Positions 37,691 through 47,306 are shown, counted from the first letter of the stretch. The stretch is DNA of 64,000 nucleotides from an uncultured Aquimarina sp. (GCA_947498595.1 CANMKX010000006.1:124001-188000), one strand, 5' to 3'. Translations and numbers: made by a program. The notes: a model not told the origin generated them from the letters alone.

Positions 37691-37840
37691 GTCGTTTAAT
37701 CCAAAAGTATATTAAAATTAAACTGACCAATTTGAACAATACTATACTTTATTGTATTTTTAGAAGTAAAGAAAAAAAGAATAGAGAGTAGCATGGTATA
37801 ATACTTTCAATACTAAAACAACAAAAAAACAGAAAACATT

Positions 37841-38536
37841 ATGATAGGATACTATGTAATAGCAGGGATTATTTTTTTAGTCAGCTCTTATGTAAGTAAT
37901 AAACTAAAAAGTAAATTTAAATACTATTCGGGGCTTTATTTACAAAATGGAATGACAGGGGCGCAAATAGCACAAAAAATGCTTGACGATCATGGGATAA
38001 GAGATGTTGAGGTGATTTCTACAAGAGGACAATTAACAGATCACTATAATCCAAGAAATAAAACAGTTAACCTAAGCGAAGTAGTATATAATGAGCGTAA
38101 TGCAGCAGCAGCAGCAGTAGCAGCGCATGAAGTAGGGCATGCAGTACAACATGCAAAGGCCTATGGATGGTTAACAATGCGATCGCAAATTGTACCTATC
38201 GTAGGTATTGCAAGTAAATTTTCTAATATCGTAATAATGGCAGGATTAGTAATGTCAGCTTCGGCAGTAGCATTTGGTAATACCGTCTTTTTATTAGGGA
38301 TCATATTGTTTGCAATTACAACATTGTTTAGTATGATAACATTACCTGTAGAGTATGATGCAAGTAATAGAGCATTAGCTTGGCTAGAAAATGAACGAAT
38401 GTTAACACAAGAAGAGCATGCGGGGGCTAAGGACGCTTTAAAATGGGCGGCAAGAACATATTTAGTTGCAGCCTTAGGATCATTAGCTACACTACTTTAT
38501 TTTATATCTATATTTATGGGGAGAAATAGAGATTAA
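37841..38536 (+). CDS. membrane zinc metallopeptidase, YugP family
   Basis: A 231-residue membrane protein of the Zn_peptidase_2 family (PF04298). The metal-binding motif HEVGHAVQHA follows an N-terminal membrane anchor and NHYNPRNKTVNLSEVVY; further membrane segments come after. EYDASNRAL holds the likely third zinc ligand. Substrate unknown; family members are thought to act in membrane-protein quality control, an inference. Confidence 0.9.
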   Translation: MIGYYVIAGIIFLVSSYVSNKLKSKFKYYSGLYLQNGMTGAQIAQKMLDDHGIRDVEVISTRGQLTDHYNPRNKTVNLSEVVYNERNAAAAAVAAHEVGHAVQHAKAYGWLTMRSQIVPIVGIASKFSNIVIMAGLVMSASAVAFGNTVFLLGIILFAITTLFSMITLPVEYDASNRALAWLENERMLTQEEHAGAKDALKWAARTYLVAALGSLATLLYFISIFMGRNRD

Positions 38537-38559
38537 AAAAGATAGAATAACAATAATTA

Positions 38560-38597
38560 AAAGCAGTATGTCATATATGATATACTGCTTTTTTTAT
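38560..38597 (+). terminator. intrinsic terminator after the metallopeptidase gene
   Basis: AAAGCAGTATGTCAT (38560-38574) pairs with ATGATATACTGCTTT (38577-38591) with one G-U pair, followed by TTTTTA. The rest of the spacer to 38810 holds only short open frames. Confidence 0.8.
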
Positions 38598-38810
38598 GCT
38601 CTATAACGAGCTATAACAATACAGAAAAAGAAGATACTATAAGTATTTAGAAAAAATGGGTAATGAAAATAGAATACAGCTACTACACTATATAATGCCA
38701 AAAGGAATTGAAACGATCATTTAGATATTCATTAGGCATAACAACACAGGAGAAAGCTGAAAATCCCAAAAATAGAGTAAGCATCAAATCAAACCAATAT
38801 TTAAAAAGAA

Positions 38811-39410
38811 ATGAAGAATTTTAGAAAAAAAGCAAGCTTAATACTAATGCTAGTAGCCGTAACTATTTTTTCATCATGCGAAAAAGAAGATTTAACAACC
38901 TTTGAGAAAATAGAACAAGAATCTCAAAATAAAAGCATATCAGTAGAAACAGAAGAAGCATGTAGGGATTTTTCAGTACCAACATCTAAGGCAGGTTGTG
39001 GAGCCTTAACACATACAGCATGTGAGTTTACAGGAGGATGTGATAGTGTTTTTCAAAGACATCAATTAATGATTGATATGCTGGATAATTGTAAAAGAGA
39101 ATCACTACCAAGTAACTGTAGTTGGTGGGGAAATAGAACTATTACAAAAACATTTAGTGTTGATATAAGTAATTGTGGTACTCCAGCCTATGCGCTTAAT
39201 GCAACAGTAAATAGGTGGGAGCAATTAGCAAAAGATAACAAACCTCGCGGATATTTGATTACAAAATACGAAAAACAAAATGGATATATGGTAACTCGAT
39301 ATGGACCATATCGCTTAACAATCGAAGTGACTTATAGACAGACATTATGTATGGTGGTGATAGATACAGATCCAGGAGATTTAGAAATTGGATTTGAAAC
39401 AATGAACTAA
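38811..39410 (+). CDS. cysteine-rich lipoprotein of unknown function
   Basis: A 199-residue predicted lipoprotein: basic start MKNFRKK, hydrophobic core, lipobox IFSSC with Cys23. The mature part has eight further cysteines (for example ACRDF, AGCGAL, TACEF, GGCDS, DNCKR, SNCSWW), which could form four disulfides in the periplasm or outside the cell. C-terminal half has beta-strand-like alternation. No family recognised. Single gene with a shared terminator at its end. Confidence 0.7.
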   Translation: MKNFRKKASLILMLVAVTIFSSCEKEDLTTFEKIEQESQNKSISVETEEACRDFSVPTSKAGCGALTHTACEFTGGCDSVFQRHQLMIDMLDNCKRESLPSNCSWWGNRTITKTFSVDISNCGTPAYALNATVNRWEQLAKDNKPRGYLITKYEKQNGYMVTRYGPYRLTIEVTYRQTLCMVVIDTDPGDLEIGFETMN

Positions 39411-39418
39411 AAATAATA

Positions 39419-39470
39419 ATAAACAAAAATGTTTATTCGATAATGAATAAATGTTTTTGTTTATTTATTG
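39419..39470. terminator. bidirectional terminator between the Cys-rich lipoprotein and lrp
   Basis: A 20-base inverted repeat (39419-39438 with 39445-39464, two mismatches), with T-rich sequence on both sides, between convergent genes. Confidence 0.6.
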
Positions 39471-39485
39471 ATTTTAAAAAAGAGA

Positions 39486-39956
39486 CTAGATTTGTATCTG
39501 TCTATCTATCTGTTGATTAAGGGAAATGAAAGTTTCTGTACGCGAAACTCCATCGATGGCTTGTATGTTTTTGTTTAATACGTGCATTAAATGTTCGTTA
39601 TCTCTACAAAGAATTTTTAAAAAAACAGACCAATTACCTGTAGTATAATGACATTCGATAACTTCGGGAATTTCCTTTAGTTGATGAACAGCATGAGGAT
39701 TGCTAACAGCCTTATCTAGATAAACACCTACAAAAGCCATCGTTTTATAACCCAAAACTTTTGGATTAATAATAAATTTAGAACCAGCAATTAACCCAGA
39801 AGCCTCTAGTTTACGTAAACGTTGATGAATAGCAGCTCCAGAAATACCTATTTTACGAGCAATTTCTAATATTGGTTTACGAGCATCTTCCATAAGATTA
39901 CGTAAGATCTCTTTATCAATACCATCAATTTTAAATTCAGATTTGGTGTTTTTCAT
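39486..39956 (-). CDS. Lrp/AsnC family transcriptional regulator
   Basis: A 156-residue regulator with an N-terminal winged helix-turn-helix (DKEILRNLMEDARKPILEIARKIG, then AAIHQRLRKLEASGLI) and a C-terminal amino-acid-sensing RAM domain (MAFVGVYLDKA, ECHYTTGNWSVFLKI). It lies just downstream of a saccharopine-dehydrogenase-like gene on the same strand, separated by a terminator, so it may sense lysine or a related amino acid; that is inference. Confidence 0.92.
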   Translation of the reverse strand: MKNTKSEFKIDGIDKEILRNLMEDARKPILEIARKIGISGAAIHQRLRKLEASGLIAGSKFIINPKVLGYKTMAFVGVYLDKAVSNPHAVHQLKEIPEVIECHYTTGNWSVFLKILCRDNEHLMHVLNKNIQAIDGVSRTETFISLNQQIDRQIQI

Positions 39957-39963
39957 AGGTTAA

Positions 39964-40010
39964 AAGAAAACGGTTTGAAATCAAAAATACAATAATGATT
40001 TCAAACCGTT
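39964..40010 (-). terminator. intrinsic terminator after the saccharopine-dehydrogenase-like gene
   Basis: Perfect 15-bp stem (39969-39983 with 39996-40010, AACGGTTTGAAATCA). On the reverse strand it is followed by TTTTCTTTTA, so it terminates the gene at 40040-41413. Confidence 0.85.
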
Positions 40011-40039
40011 ATTAGATATGTATATATCTTGATTATATG

Positions 40040-41413
40040 TTATCCTTTAACACCACCTTCAGGGTTGTACCCTAAATACTCACGTTCTTGTTCTTTAAAG
40101 ACGATATTATATTCTTCTAATTCTTTTAGGATAGGTTCGTAAATCTCTTTTTTGATAGGGATTTGTACACCTGTAGCCTTTATATCACCATTTAAGATTT
40201 TTAAGGTAGCCATTGCAACTGGTAAACCAACTGTTTTGGCCATAGAAGTATATGTTTGATCTTCACCGATACTAACCATAGTTGCATCAATTTGTTTTTT
40301 CACACCATCGATTTCGTAGCCAAACTTGTGATACATTACAAGCATGTCTTTATCTTCAGGAGCTAAAGACCATTTTTCAACTAAAATCTTTTGTAGAGCC
40401 TGCGCAGGAGTAGCATCTTTAATACCAATCTTTTTATCTTTATTAAATAAATCAAGTTCAAGTAACTTATCCCACATAATATCATCCTGATCAATTTTTA
40501 AAGCATGACGCAATTTTAATTCAACAGAATCGGTTGGAGAATATGGTAAAAAAGAATTGACAAAATCACGATAACTCATCTGTTCAGAATTATCAATCGT
40601 ATAATCATCATCAGTCATCCCTAATTGCACAAACGTATTCCAAGCTCTAGAGAATCCAATTCTACGAATAGTACCTCTATATAAGGTAAGAACATCCTCT
40701 AAACCATAAATCTTTTGATATTTAAGAGAATTACGGTTTGCATATGCTTCAAAACGACCATATCCATCTACTTCAAGAAATTCGGTTCTTCTAAAGAGTT
40801 TATTATAAGGAATATATTTATAAGTACCTTCCTGTAAAAACTTAGCTGCACTACCTTGACCAGCAACAACAACATTTCTTGGATTCCAAGTAAACTTATA
40901 ATTCCATAAATTAGTATCACTTTCAGGAGCAACCAATCCTCCAGTAAATGATTCAAACAATAGTAATTTTCCGCCTTGATCTTTGATACGATCAATCACT
41001 TGCATTGCACTCATGTGGTCAATACCAGGATCAACACCAATTTCATTCATAAAGGTCAAACCTTTAGCCTTGGCTTCACTATCCAGTGCCTGCATTTCTT
41101 CGCTTACATAAGAGGCTGTAACCATAGATTTTCCAAAAGTAAGACAATCTTGGGCAACATTGATATGGAACCTAGCTGGTAGCATAGAGACAACGATGTC
41201 TGCATTTTGAATAGCGCTTTCTCTAGAATCCTTATCAAACACATCTAATACAATAGCATCGGTATTAGGATGATCAGCTTGAAGTTTTTTAGCATTCTCA
41301 TAAGAGACATCGCCAATTGTTATATGTAAATTTTGAGACGTTGATTTTTCTTGGAAATATCGAATTAAAACTGCGGTAGACTTACCTGCTCCGATCACTA
41401 ATATCTTTCGCAT
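40040..41413 (-). CDS. saccharopine dehydrogenase family protein
   Basis: A 457-residue NAD(P)-dependent enzyme. N-terminal Rossmann motif ILVIGAGKSTAVLIRYFQ, then VSMLPARFHINVA, and the saccharopine-dehydrogenase domain with MNEIGVDPGIDHM and SFTGGLVAPESD. These residues match the saccharopine reductase (Lys9-like) class used in lysine metabolism. Either lysine catabolism via saccharopine or a lysine-related dehydrogenase is possible. The nearby Lrp-family gene fits an amino-acid pathway. Confidence 0.88.
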   Translation of the reverse strand: MRKILVIGAGKSTAVLIRYFQEKSTSQNLHITIGDVSYENAKKLQADHPNTDAIVLDVFDKDSRESAIQNADIVVSMLPARFHINVAQDCLTFGKSMVTASYVSEEMQALDSEAKAKGLTFMNEIGVDPGIDHMSAMQVIDRIKDQGGKLLLFESFTGGLVAPESDTNLWNYKFTWNPRNVVVAGQGSAAKFLQEGTYKYIPYNKLFRRTEFLEVDGYGRFEAYANRNSLKYQKIYGLEDVLTLYRGTIRRIGFSRAWNTFVQLGMTDDDYTIDNSEQMSYRDFVNSFLPYSPTDSVELKLRHALKIDQDDIMWDKLLELDLFNKDKKIGIKDATPAQALQKILVEKWSLAPEDKDMLVMYHKFGYEIDGVKKQIDATMVSIGEDQTYTSMAKTVGLPVAMATLKILNGDIKATGVQIPIKKEIYEPILKELEEYNIVFKEQEREYLGYNPEGGVKG

Positions 41414-41479
41414 CTGTTATATTTTTTGGTAAATTTGAGACGAATTTAGGGATATATTGACAATCCTCTTCTATAAAAA

Positions 41480-41872
41480 ATGAAAATAATGGATAAAAAA
41501 ATATTGATTACTGGTGGTGTAGCTGGATTATTAGCGGTGATTTTAGGAGCTTACGGCGCACATGGATTAGAGAAATTTGTGGATGCAGATAGTATAACTT
41601 CTTTTGTTACAGGGGTTCGATATCAAATGTATCACGCAATCGTTTTCGTGTTATTGGGAATGATGAAAATTATAGATACTCCTGCAAAGAAGAAAATATA
41701 TTACTTTTTTCTGTCAGGAATGATCCTATTTTCTGGATCAATTTATTTACTAGTAACAGATGTTATTTTCGGAATGGACTTGTCAAGTATTGGTTTTATT
41801 ACACCTATAGGAGGATTGTTGTTAATTACTGGTTGGATTTTCTTGATTATTTCATTTATGAAGATTAAGTGA
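41480..41872 (+). CDS. DUF423 membrane protein
   Basis: A 130-residue four-helix membrane protein of the DUF423 (YgdD) family. Conserved LGAYGAHGLEKF after the first helix and VRYQMYHAIVFVLLG are the family hallmarks, with GSIYLLV and PIGGLLLITGW later. Function unknown. A second ATG two codons later (MDKKILITGG) is an equally plausible start. Confidence 0.9.
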   Translation: MKIMDKKILITGGVAGLLAVILGAYGAHGLEKFVDADSITSFVTGVRYQMYHAIVFVLLGMMKIIDTPAKKKIYYFFLSGMILFSGSIYLLVTDVIFGMDLSSIGFITPIGGLLLITGWIFLIISFMKIK

Positions 41873-41878
41873 TCTTTT

Positions 41879-41911
41879 TTGGTGATGGTGTGCTAATAAT
41901 TTATAGATTTG
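41879..41911 (+). promoter_or_regulatory. pckA promoter, Bacteroidota type
   Basis: TTG at 41879-41881 and TAGATTTG at 41904-41911, 22 bases apart, with the start codon 31 bases downstream. Confidence 0.6.
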
Positions 41912-41941
41912 TGCTTATAGAATAAACACAACACTATATTT

Positions 41942-43498
41942 ATGGAATCATTGTATCCAGAAACGAAAACGTTTTCGTTAACAGACTATGGCATTGAAGA
42001 TGCAAAGATGCGTTATCAAATGTCTCCTGAGGCGCTTCAGGAAGAAGTATTGAATAGAAATCAAGGACAATTAACAGATTCAGGTACACTGGCGATACGT
42101 ACAGGCGAATTTACTGGACGCTCTCCTATGGATCGATTCATTGTTAAAGATGATGTTACTAAAGACAAAATATGGTGGGGAGATATCAATATCCCCTTTG
42201 AAGAAGATGCTTTTGATGCTTTGTATGATAAAGTAACAAAATATCTTTCAGGAAAAGAATTGTTTGTAAGAGATAGTTATGCTTGTGCAGACGAAGATTA
42301 CAGATTGAATATTCGTGTAATCAATGAACAACCTTGGTCTAATATGTTTGCTTATAACATGTTTTTAAGACCAGAAGCAGCAGAACTTGAGAAATTTTCA
42401 CCAGATTGGTTGATTGTAAATGCACCAGGTTTTATGGCTGATGCATTAAAAGACAAAACACGTCAACATAATTTTGCGATCTTAAACTTCTCTAAGAAAA
42501 TTGCTTTAATAGGAGGTACGGGATATACAGGAGAGATCAAAAAAGGAATCTTTTCGGCATTGAATTTTATTTTGCCAGTAGAGCGTAACTGTTTGCCTAT
42601 GCACTGTTCTGCTAATGAAGGAGAAAATGGGAATACAGCATTATTCTTTGGATTATCAGGAACTGGAAAAACTACATTATCTACAGATCCAAATAGAAAA
42701 TTGATTGGAGATGATGAACATGCTTGGACAGAAGAAAATACAGTGTTTAATTTTGAAGGTGGGTGTTATGCAAAGGTGATTGATTTATCTGCAGAGAAAG
42801 AACCAGAGATTTTTAATGCAATAAAACCAGGCGCTTTATTAGAAAATGTAATACTTGATGATGCTGGTATGGTAGATTATCATGATACTTCAATTACTCA
42901 AAACACAAGAGTAAGTTATCCTATTTATCATATTGAAAATATAAAGAAGCCAAGTAAAGGAAGTACTGTAGATAATATCTTTTTCTTAACAGCAGATGCA
43001 TTTGGGGTATTGCCTCCAATCTCTAAGTTGACAGAAGAACAGGCATCGTATCATTTTATTAGTGGATATACAGCAAAAGTAGCTGGAACAGAAGCAGGAG
43101 TAAATGAACCACAACCAAGTTTTTCAGCTTGTTTTGGGGCACCGTTTATGCCATTGCATCCACAGGAATATGGAGACATGTTAAAAGATAAAATCAAGAA
43201 AACTGGTGCAAAAGTATGGTTGGTGAATACAGGATGGACTGGAGGTCCTTATGGTATTGGTAGTCGTATGAAATTGAGATATACAAGAGCTATGATTAAT
43301 GCAGCTTTAAATGGAGATCTTGATAATGTAGAATATGGAACGAATGAAGTTTTTGGATTGGAAGTGCCTAAAACTTGCCCAGAGGTGCCATCTGAAGTAT
43401 TAGATGCTAGAAGAACATGGGAAGATAAAGATGCTTATGATAAACAAGCGAATGAATTAGCAGAGTCTTTTAAGAAGAATTATGCGAAATTTGAGTAG
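41942..43498 (+). CDS. pckA: phosphoenolpyruvate carboxykinase (ATP)
   Basis: Converts oxaloacetate and ATP to phosphoenolpyruvate, the first committed step of gluconeogenesis. The 518-residue protein has RTGEFTGRSPMDRFIV, MHCSANEGENG, the P-loop GLSGTGKTTLS at about 237-247, and the metal-binding LIGDDEHAW. Length is close to the usual 520-540. Single gene with its own promoter and terminator. Confidence 0.97.
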   Translation: MESLYPETKTFSLTDYGIEDAKMRYQMSPEALQEEVLNRNQGQLTDSGTLAIRTGEFTGRSPMDRFIVKDDVTKDKIWWGDINIPFEEDAFDALYDKVTKYLSGKELFVRDSYACADEDYRLNIRVINEQPWSNMFAYNMFLRPEAAELEKFSPDWLIVNAPGFMADALKDKTRQHNFAILNFSKKIALIGGTGYTGEIKKGIFSALNFILPVERNCLPMHCSANEGENGNTALFFGLSGTGKTTLSTDPNRKLIGDDEHAWTEENTVFNFEGGCYAKVIDLSAEKEPEIFNAIKPGALLENVILDDAGMVDYHDTSITQNTRVSYPIYHIENIKKPSKGSTVDNIFFLTADAFGVLPPISKLTEEQASYHFISGYTAKVAGTEAGVNEPQPSFSACFGAPFMPLHPQEYGDMLKDKIKKTGAKVWLVNTGWTGGPYGIGSRMKLRYTRAMINAALNGDLDNVEYGTNEVFGLEVPKTCPEVPSEVLDARRTWEDKDAYDKQANELAESFKKNYAKFE

Positions 43499-43516
43499 TT
43501 GACATAATAATATATG

Positions 43517-43552
43517 AAAAAGCGGATGATTTTTAAATCATCCGCTTTTTTT
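43517..43552. terminator. bidirectional terminator between pckA and hemD
   Basis: Perfect 15-bp stem AAAAGCGGATGATTT with AAATCATCCGCTTTT around two T bases, A-run before and T-run after. Serves both convergent genes. Confidence 0.88.
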
Positions 43553-43582
43553 ATTTAGATAAAAAATAAAGAATATGAATCT

Positions 43583-44329
43583 TTACTTTTTATTAGCTTC
43601 TTGAATGTATTTTTTCAATGCCATTGTCATTGAAGGAGTTTCTGGAGTTGGAGCTTGAATATTGCAAACTAACCCATGCTCTTCAGCAGCTTTAATAGTA
43701 GAGTTCCCAAAAACAGCAATACGAGTATCGTTTTGCTTAAAATCAGGAAAATTCTCAAATAGAGACTTAATACCTGAAGGGCTAAAGAAAACTAAAATGT
43801 CATAAAATACATCTCTTAAATTAGAAAGATCGCTAACGACAGTTTTGTAAAATACAGCCTGTTTCCAATCTACTTTTAACCCATCTAAAGTGTTAGGGAT
43901 TAAAGGTTTCAATTGATCAGAAGAAGGAAGTAAGAACTTTTCGTTTTTATACTTCTTGATTAAAGGAGATAATTCAGGAAAAGTACGTTTACCAACATAA
44001 ATTTTTCTTTTTCTATAAACCACATATTTTTGTAAGTAATAAGCAACAGCTTCACTTTGACAAAAGTATTTTAGGCTATCAGGAATTTTATAACGCATTT
44101 CTTCTGCAATTCTAAAGAAATGGTCTACGGCATTACGACTAGTAAGGATAATAGCAGTAAATTGAGAAAGATCTACTTTTTGGTGTCTAACCTCTTTTGC
44201 GTCAACGCCCTCTACATGGATGAATGGTACAAAATCAATTTTTACCCGCTGTCTTTCTTCAAGGTCGTGGTATGGTGAATTTTCTACTTTAGGTTCCGGT
44301 TGAGAAACCAAAATTGTTTTCACTTTCAT
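43583..44329 (-). CDS. hemD: uroporphyrinogen-III synthase
   Basis: Closes hydroxymethylbilane to uroporphyrinogen III in haem and sirohaem synthesis. The 248-residue protein has the weakly conserved HemD pattern: ILVSQPEP at the N-terminus, AIILTSRNAVDHFF, and DILVFFSPSGIKSLFENF in the second domain. Association with the DUF4271 gene upstream is standard in Bacteroidota. Confidence 0.88.
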   Translation of the reverse strand: MKVKTILVSQPEPKVENSPYHDLEERQRVKIDFVPFIHVEGVDAKEVRHQKVDLSQFTAIILTSRNAVDHFFRIAEEMRYKIPDSLKYFCQSEAVAYYLQKYVVYRKRKIYVGKRTFPELSPLIKKYKNEKFLLPSSDQLKPLIPNTLDGLKVDWKQAVFYKTVVSDLSNLRDVFYDILVFFSPSGIKSLFENFPDFKQNDTRIAVFGNSTIKAAEEHGLVCNIQAPTPETPSMTMALKKYIQEANKK

Positions 44330-44356
44330 ATGTAATTCTTTTGTAAAGTTCCTTAT

Positions 44357-45013
44357 CTATAGTATAAACAATTTATATACTACAAAATAGGGTGCGATTT
44401 CAAGTGTGCAAAGATATAAAATAAAATAGAACAAGTTGCTATAAATGATATTTTCCTGCTTTTTGTAAAAAAGAATTAAAGAAGTCACATTAAGAAGAGC
44501 AAAAATAACACATATTATCTGTAATAAAATTTGAGTAGGCGTAATAGTATAAGCTAGAAACAAAACAATTGGTAATAGTAATATACCTAAGTAATTACGA
44601 TAGCTTAGTTTAGCGAAAGTATATTCTTCAATTAAAGATTCAATAGAAAAAATAACCGCAATAATCTTCTCAATAAGTAATTTACACAATACAAAAAGCA
44701 TATAAGCAATTGTTATTTGTGTATACAAGAAAAATCCTTTGGTATCAGTTTTCCAATCAAAAGTCTGATACGTTATATAAATAAATAGAGCTACAGTTAA
44801 TATCTGTATGCTTACTAATATTGTATTAAAAAGATTAGAACCCTTATGTTGTTTTTGTTGAGTAGATAAATATTTGTTATCTGTAAATAATGTTAAGAAA
44901 TCAAAAAACTTGACACTATTAACTAAGCGTAATACAACTAAAAGTATTAGGCATGTTATAAAGATTGAAGTAATCCAATCTGTAGAAGAAATATGTCTAG
45001 TAATTAATTCCAT
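44357..45013 (-). CDS. DUF4271 membrane protein
   Basis: A 218-residue protein with about six membrane helices; FTDNKYLSTQQKQHKGSN follows the first and FTLAKLSY-like sequence (YTFAKLSYRNYLGILLLP) precedes the fourth. The family is found beside hemD in Bacteroidota, where a role in haem or envelope supply has been supposed only from position. 27 bases separate it from hemD. Confidence 0.82.
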   Translation of the reverse strand: MELITRHISSTDWITSIFITCLILLVVLRLVNSVKFFDFLTLFTDNKYLSTQQKQHKGSNLFNTILVSIQILTVALFIYITYQTFDWKTDTKGFFLYTQITIAYMLFVLCKLLIEKIIAVIFSIESLIEEYTFAKLSYRNYLGILLLPIVLFLAYTITPTQILLQIICVIFALLNVTSLILFYKKQENIIYSNLFYFILYLCTLEIAPYFVVYKLFIL

Positions 45014-45207
45014 AAATAGTAAGTGAACAAAATTACATGATCCGAGATAATATAAAGAAAGAAAGTGAAAAAAAATGAAGAATACTTTTTTAGGGTTGAT
45101 ATACAGCTTATAAAGAGAGGCGAATGCCTGAATTTTTGAAATAATTAAAGTAGTAATTTAGATTAAAAATAGAAAAGGACTATAGAAATTACTCCCAAAT
45201 ATTTAAT

Positions 45208-45215
45208 TATATTTG
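45208..45215 (+). promoter_or_regulatory. candidate -7 element before the glycosyltransferase operon
   Basis: TATATTTG matches TANNTTTG and is 16 bases before the ATG at 45232, so the leader would be very short. The remaining spacer (45014-45207) shows nothing else. Confidence 0.45.
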
Positions 45216-45231
45216 CCTGAAAATAGCTTTG

Positions 45232-45963
45232 ATGGTAGATTCATTAGTAATCATTCCTACCTATAATGAGATAGAAAATATAGAGCGAATTATACATAGT
45301 GTTTTTTCGCAAGAACACCCTTTTCATATACTCATTGTTGATGATAATTCCCCCGATGGTACCGGCGATAAAGTAAAGCAGTTGCAGACGCAATATGCAG
45401 GGGCTTTGTATATCGAAGAAAGAGAAGGGAAGCAAGGATTAGGAACTGCTTATATTCATGGATTTAAATGGGGATTGGAGAAGACCTATGCATATATTTT
45501 TGAAATGGATGCAGATTTTTCTCATAATCCCAAAGACTTAACTCGATTATATAATAGCTGTGTACAACAAGAAGGAGATTTGATTATTGGATCTAGATAT
45601 GTAACAGGTGTTAATGTTGTAAACTGGCCAATGAGTAGAGTGTTACTATCATGGGGAGCTTCAAAATATGTGCGTTTTATTACAGGAATGAATATTCATG
45701 ATACAACGGCAGGGTTTGTATGCTATAAACGAGAGGTGTTAGAAAAAATAAATTTAGATAAGATACGATTTGTAGGATATGCATTTCAGATAGAAATGAA
45801 ATTTAAAGCCTATTTATCAAAGTTTGAAATAAAAGAAATACCTGTAATATTTACAGATAGAACAAAAGGAAAATCAAAGATGAGTGGCTCTATTATATCT
45901 GAGGCCATCTTTGGAGTTTTAACAATGAAAATAAAGAGCTTGTTTAAGCGTTACGAAATATGA
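45232..45963 (+). CDS. polyprenol monophosphomannose synthase-like glycosyltransferase
   Basis: A 243-residue GT2-family enzyme, similar to dolichol/polyprenol-phosphate mannosyltransferases. It has the N-terminal LVIIPTYNEIENIERII, the nucleotide-binding LIVDDNSPDGTGD, EMDADFSHNPKDL, and TAGFVCYKREVLE. Makes a lipid-linked sugar for protein or envelope glycosylation. No membrane anchor domain is fused. ATG at 45232 is preferred over the TTG before it. Its stop overlaps the dihydroorotase start. Confidence 0.9.
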   Translation: MVDSLVIIPTYNEIENIERIIHSVFSQEHPFHILIVDDNSPDGTGDKVKQLQTQYAGALYIEEREGKQGLGTAYIHGFKWGLEKTYAYIFEMDADFSHNPKDLTRLYNSCVQQEGDLIIGSRYVTGVNVVNWPMSRVLLSWGASKYVRFITGMNIHDTTAGFVCYKREVLEKINLDKIRFVGYAFQIEMKFKAYLSKFEIKEIPVIFTDRTKGKSKMSGSIISEAIFGVLTMKIKSLFKRYEI

Positions 45964-47306
45964 TCATGGATAGAGTACTCATAAAAAATGCAAACATCGT
46001 TAATGAAGATAAGATCATAAGCGGTGATGTGTATATAGAGAAAGGGATTATAAAAGAGATTGCAGATCAAATCAGTGCTAAGACTTCTGATGTTCGTATT
46101 TTCGATGCCGAGGGTAAATATTTATTACCAGGGATGATTGACGATCAAGTTCATTTTAGAGAACCAGGGTTAACACACAAAGCAAATATAGAAACAGAAT
46201 CTATTGCTGCGATTGCAGGAGGGATTACTTCTTTTATAGAAATGCCAAATACCAATCCCCAAACGACTACAGTAGAAAAATTGGAAGAAAAATTTGCTAT
46301 TGCAGCGGCATCTAGTTATGCTAATTATTCTTTCATGTTTGGTGGGACTAATGACAATTTAGATGAAATTTTAAAATTAGACCCTAAAAAAGTAGCTGCA
46401 TTGAAATTGTTTTTAGGTTCATCTACAGGGAATATGCTGGTAGATAATCCAGAGGTATTGGAAAAAATATTTTCGTCTACAGATTTATTAATAGCAGTTC
46501 ATTGTGAGGATGAAGGAACAATCAAAGCAAATACTGCAAAGTACGTAGCCGAATATGGAGATGATATTCCTGTAAAATACCATCCAATAATACGCAGCGA
46601 AGAAGCTTGTTATTTATCATCTTCTCAAGCGGTAGCATTGGCAAAGAAAACAGGAGCAAGATTGCATATTTTCCATTTGTCTACTGCAAAAGAGTTAGAG
46701 CTTTTTACGAATAAAATTCCGTTAGAAGAAAAAAAGATAACAGCAGAGGTTTGTATTCACCATCTATGGTTTAGTGATAAAGATTATGAAGAAAAAGGAA
46801 CATTGATAAAATGGAATCCAGCAGTAAAAACCAAAGAAGATCGAGATGCATTATTAAAAGCATTGTTAGAGGATAAAATAGATGTAGTAGCTACAGATCA
46901 CGCACCTCATACAAAAGAAGAAAAAGATAATGTATACACGAAAGCTCCATCAGGAGGGCCATTAGTGCAACATGCAGTACCGGCAATGTTGGAGTTATAC
47001 CATCAAGGGAAAATAAGTCTTGAAAAAATTGTAGAAAAAATAAGTCATAATCCAGCGAGGTTATTTCAAATAGAAAAAAGAGGGTATATACGAGAAGGAT
47101 ATTTTGCAGATTTAGTTTTAGTAGATCTTAATGCGCCTTGGACTGTAAAACCAGAGAATATATTATATAAATGTGGGTGGTCTCCGTTTGAAGGAACAAC
47201 ATTTAAATCAAGAATTACACATACCTTTGTTAATGGTAGTTTAGTTTATGAAAACTTTAAACCTAATAAAGTTAAAAATGCTTCTAGATTAACTTTTAAT
47301 AGATAA
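45960..47306 (+). CDS. pyrC: dihydroorotase
   Basis: Cyclises carbamoyl-aspartate in pyrimidine synthesis. The 448-residue metal-dependent amidohydrolase has PGMIDDQVHFREPGLTHKA (metal-binding His), EMPNTNPQTT, ICIHHLWF-type second-His region (EVCIHHLWF), and VATDHAPHTKEEK with the catalytic Asp. The multifunctional class-I form can be confused with allantoinase, but the motifs fit dihydroorotase. Overlaps the upstream gene by four bases (ATGA). Confidence 0.92.
   Translation: MIMDRVLIKNANIVNEDKIISGDVYIEKGIIKEIADQISAKTSDVRIFDAEGKYLLPGMIDDQVHFREPGLTHKANIETESIAAIAGGITSFIEMPNTNPQTTTVEKLEEKFAIAAASSYANYSFMFGGTNDNLDEILKLDPKKVAALKLFLGSSTGNMLVDNPEVLEKIFSSTDLLIAVHCEDEGTIKANTAKYVAEYGDDIPVKYHPIIRSEEACYLSSSQAVALAKKTGARLHIFHLSTAKELELFTNKIPLEEKKITAEVCIHHLWFSDKDYEEKGTLIKWNPAVKTKEDRDALLKALLEDKIDVVATDHAPHTKEEKDNVYTKAPSGGPLVQHAVPAMLELYHQGKISLEKIVEKISHNPARLFQIEKRGYIREGYFADLVLVDLNAPWTVKPENILYKCGWSPFEGTTFKSRITHTFVNGSLVYENFKPNKVKNASRLTFNR

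Noticed and set aside
38656..38733. Short open frame with MPKGIETII near the end, reminiscent of a transposase N-terminus
   Set aside because: Only about 25 codons, no inverted repeats or downstream transposase; resemblance too weak to call an insertion-sequence remnant.
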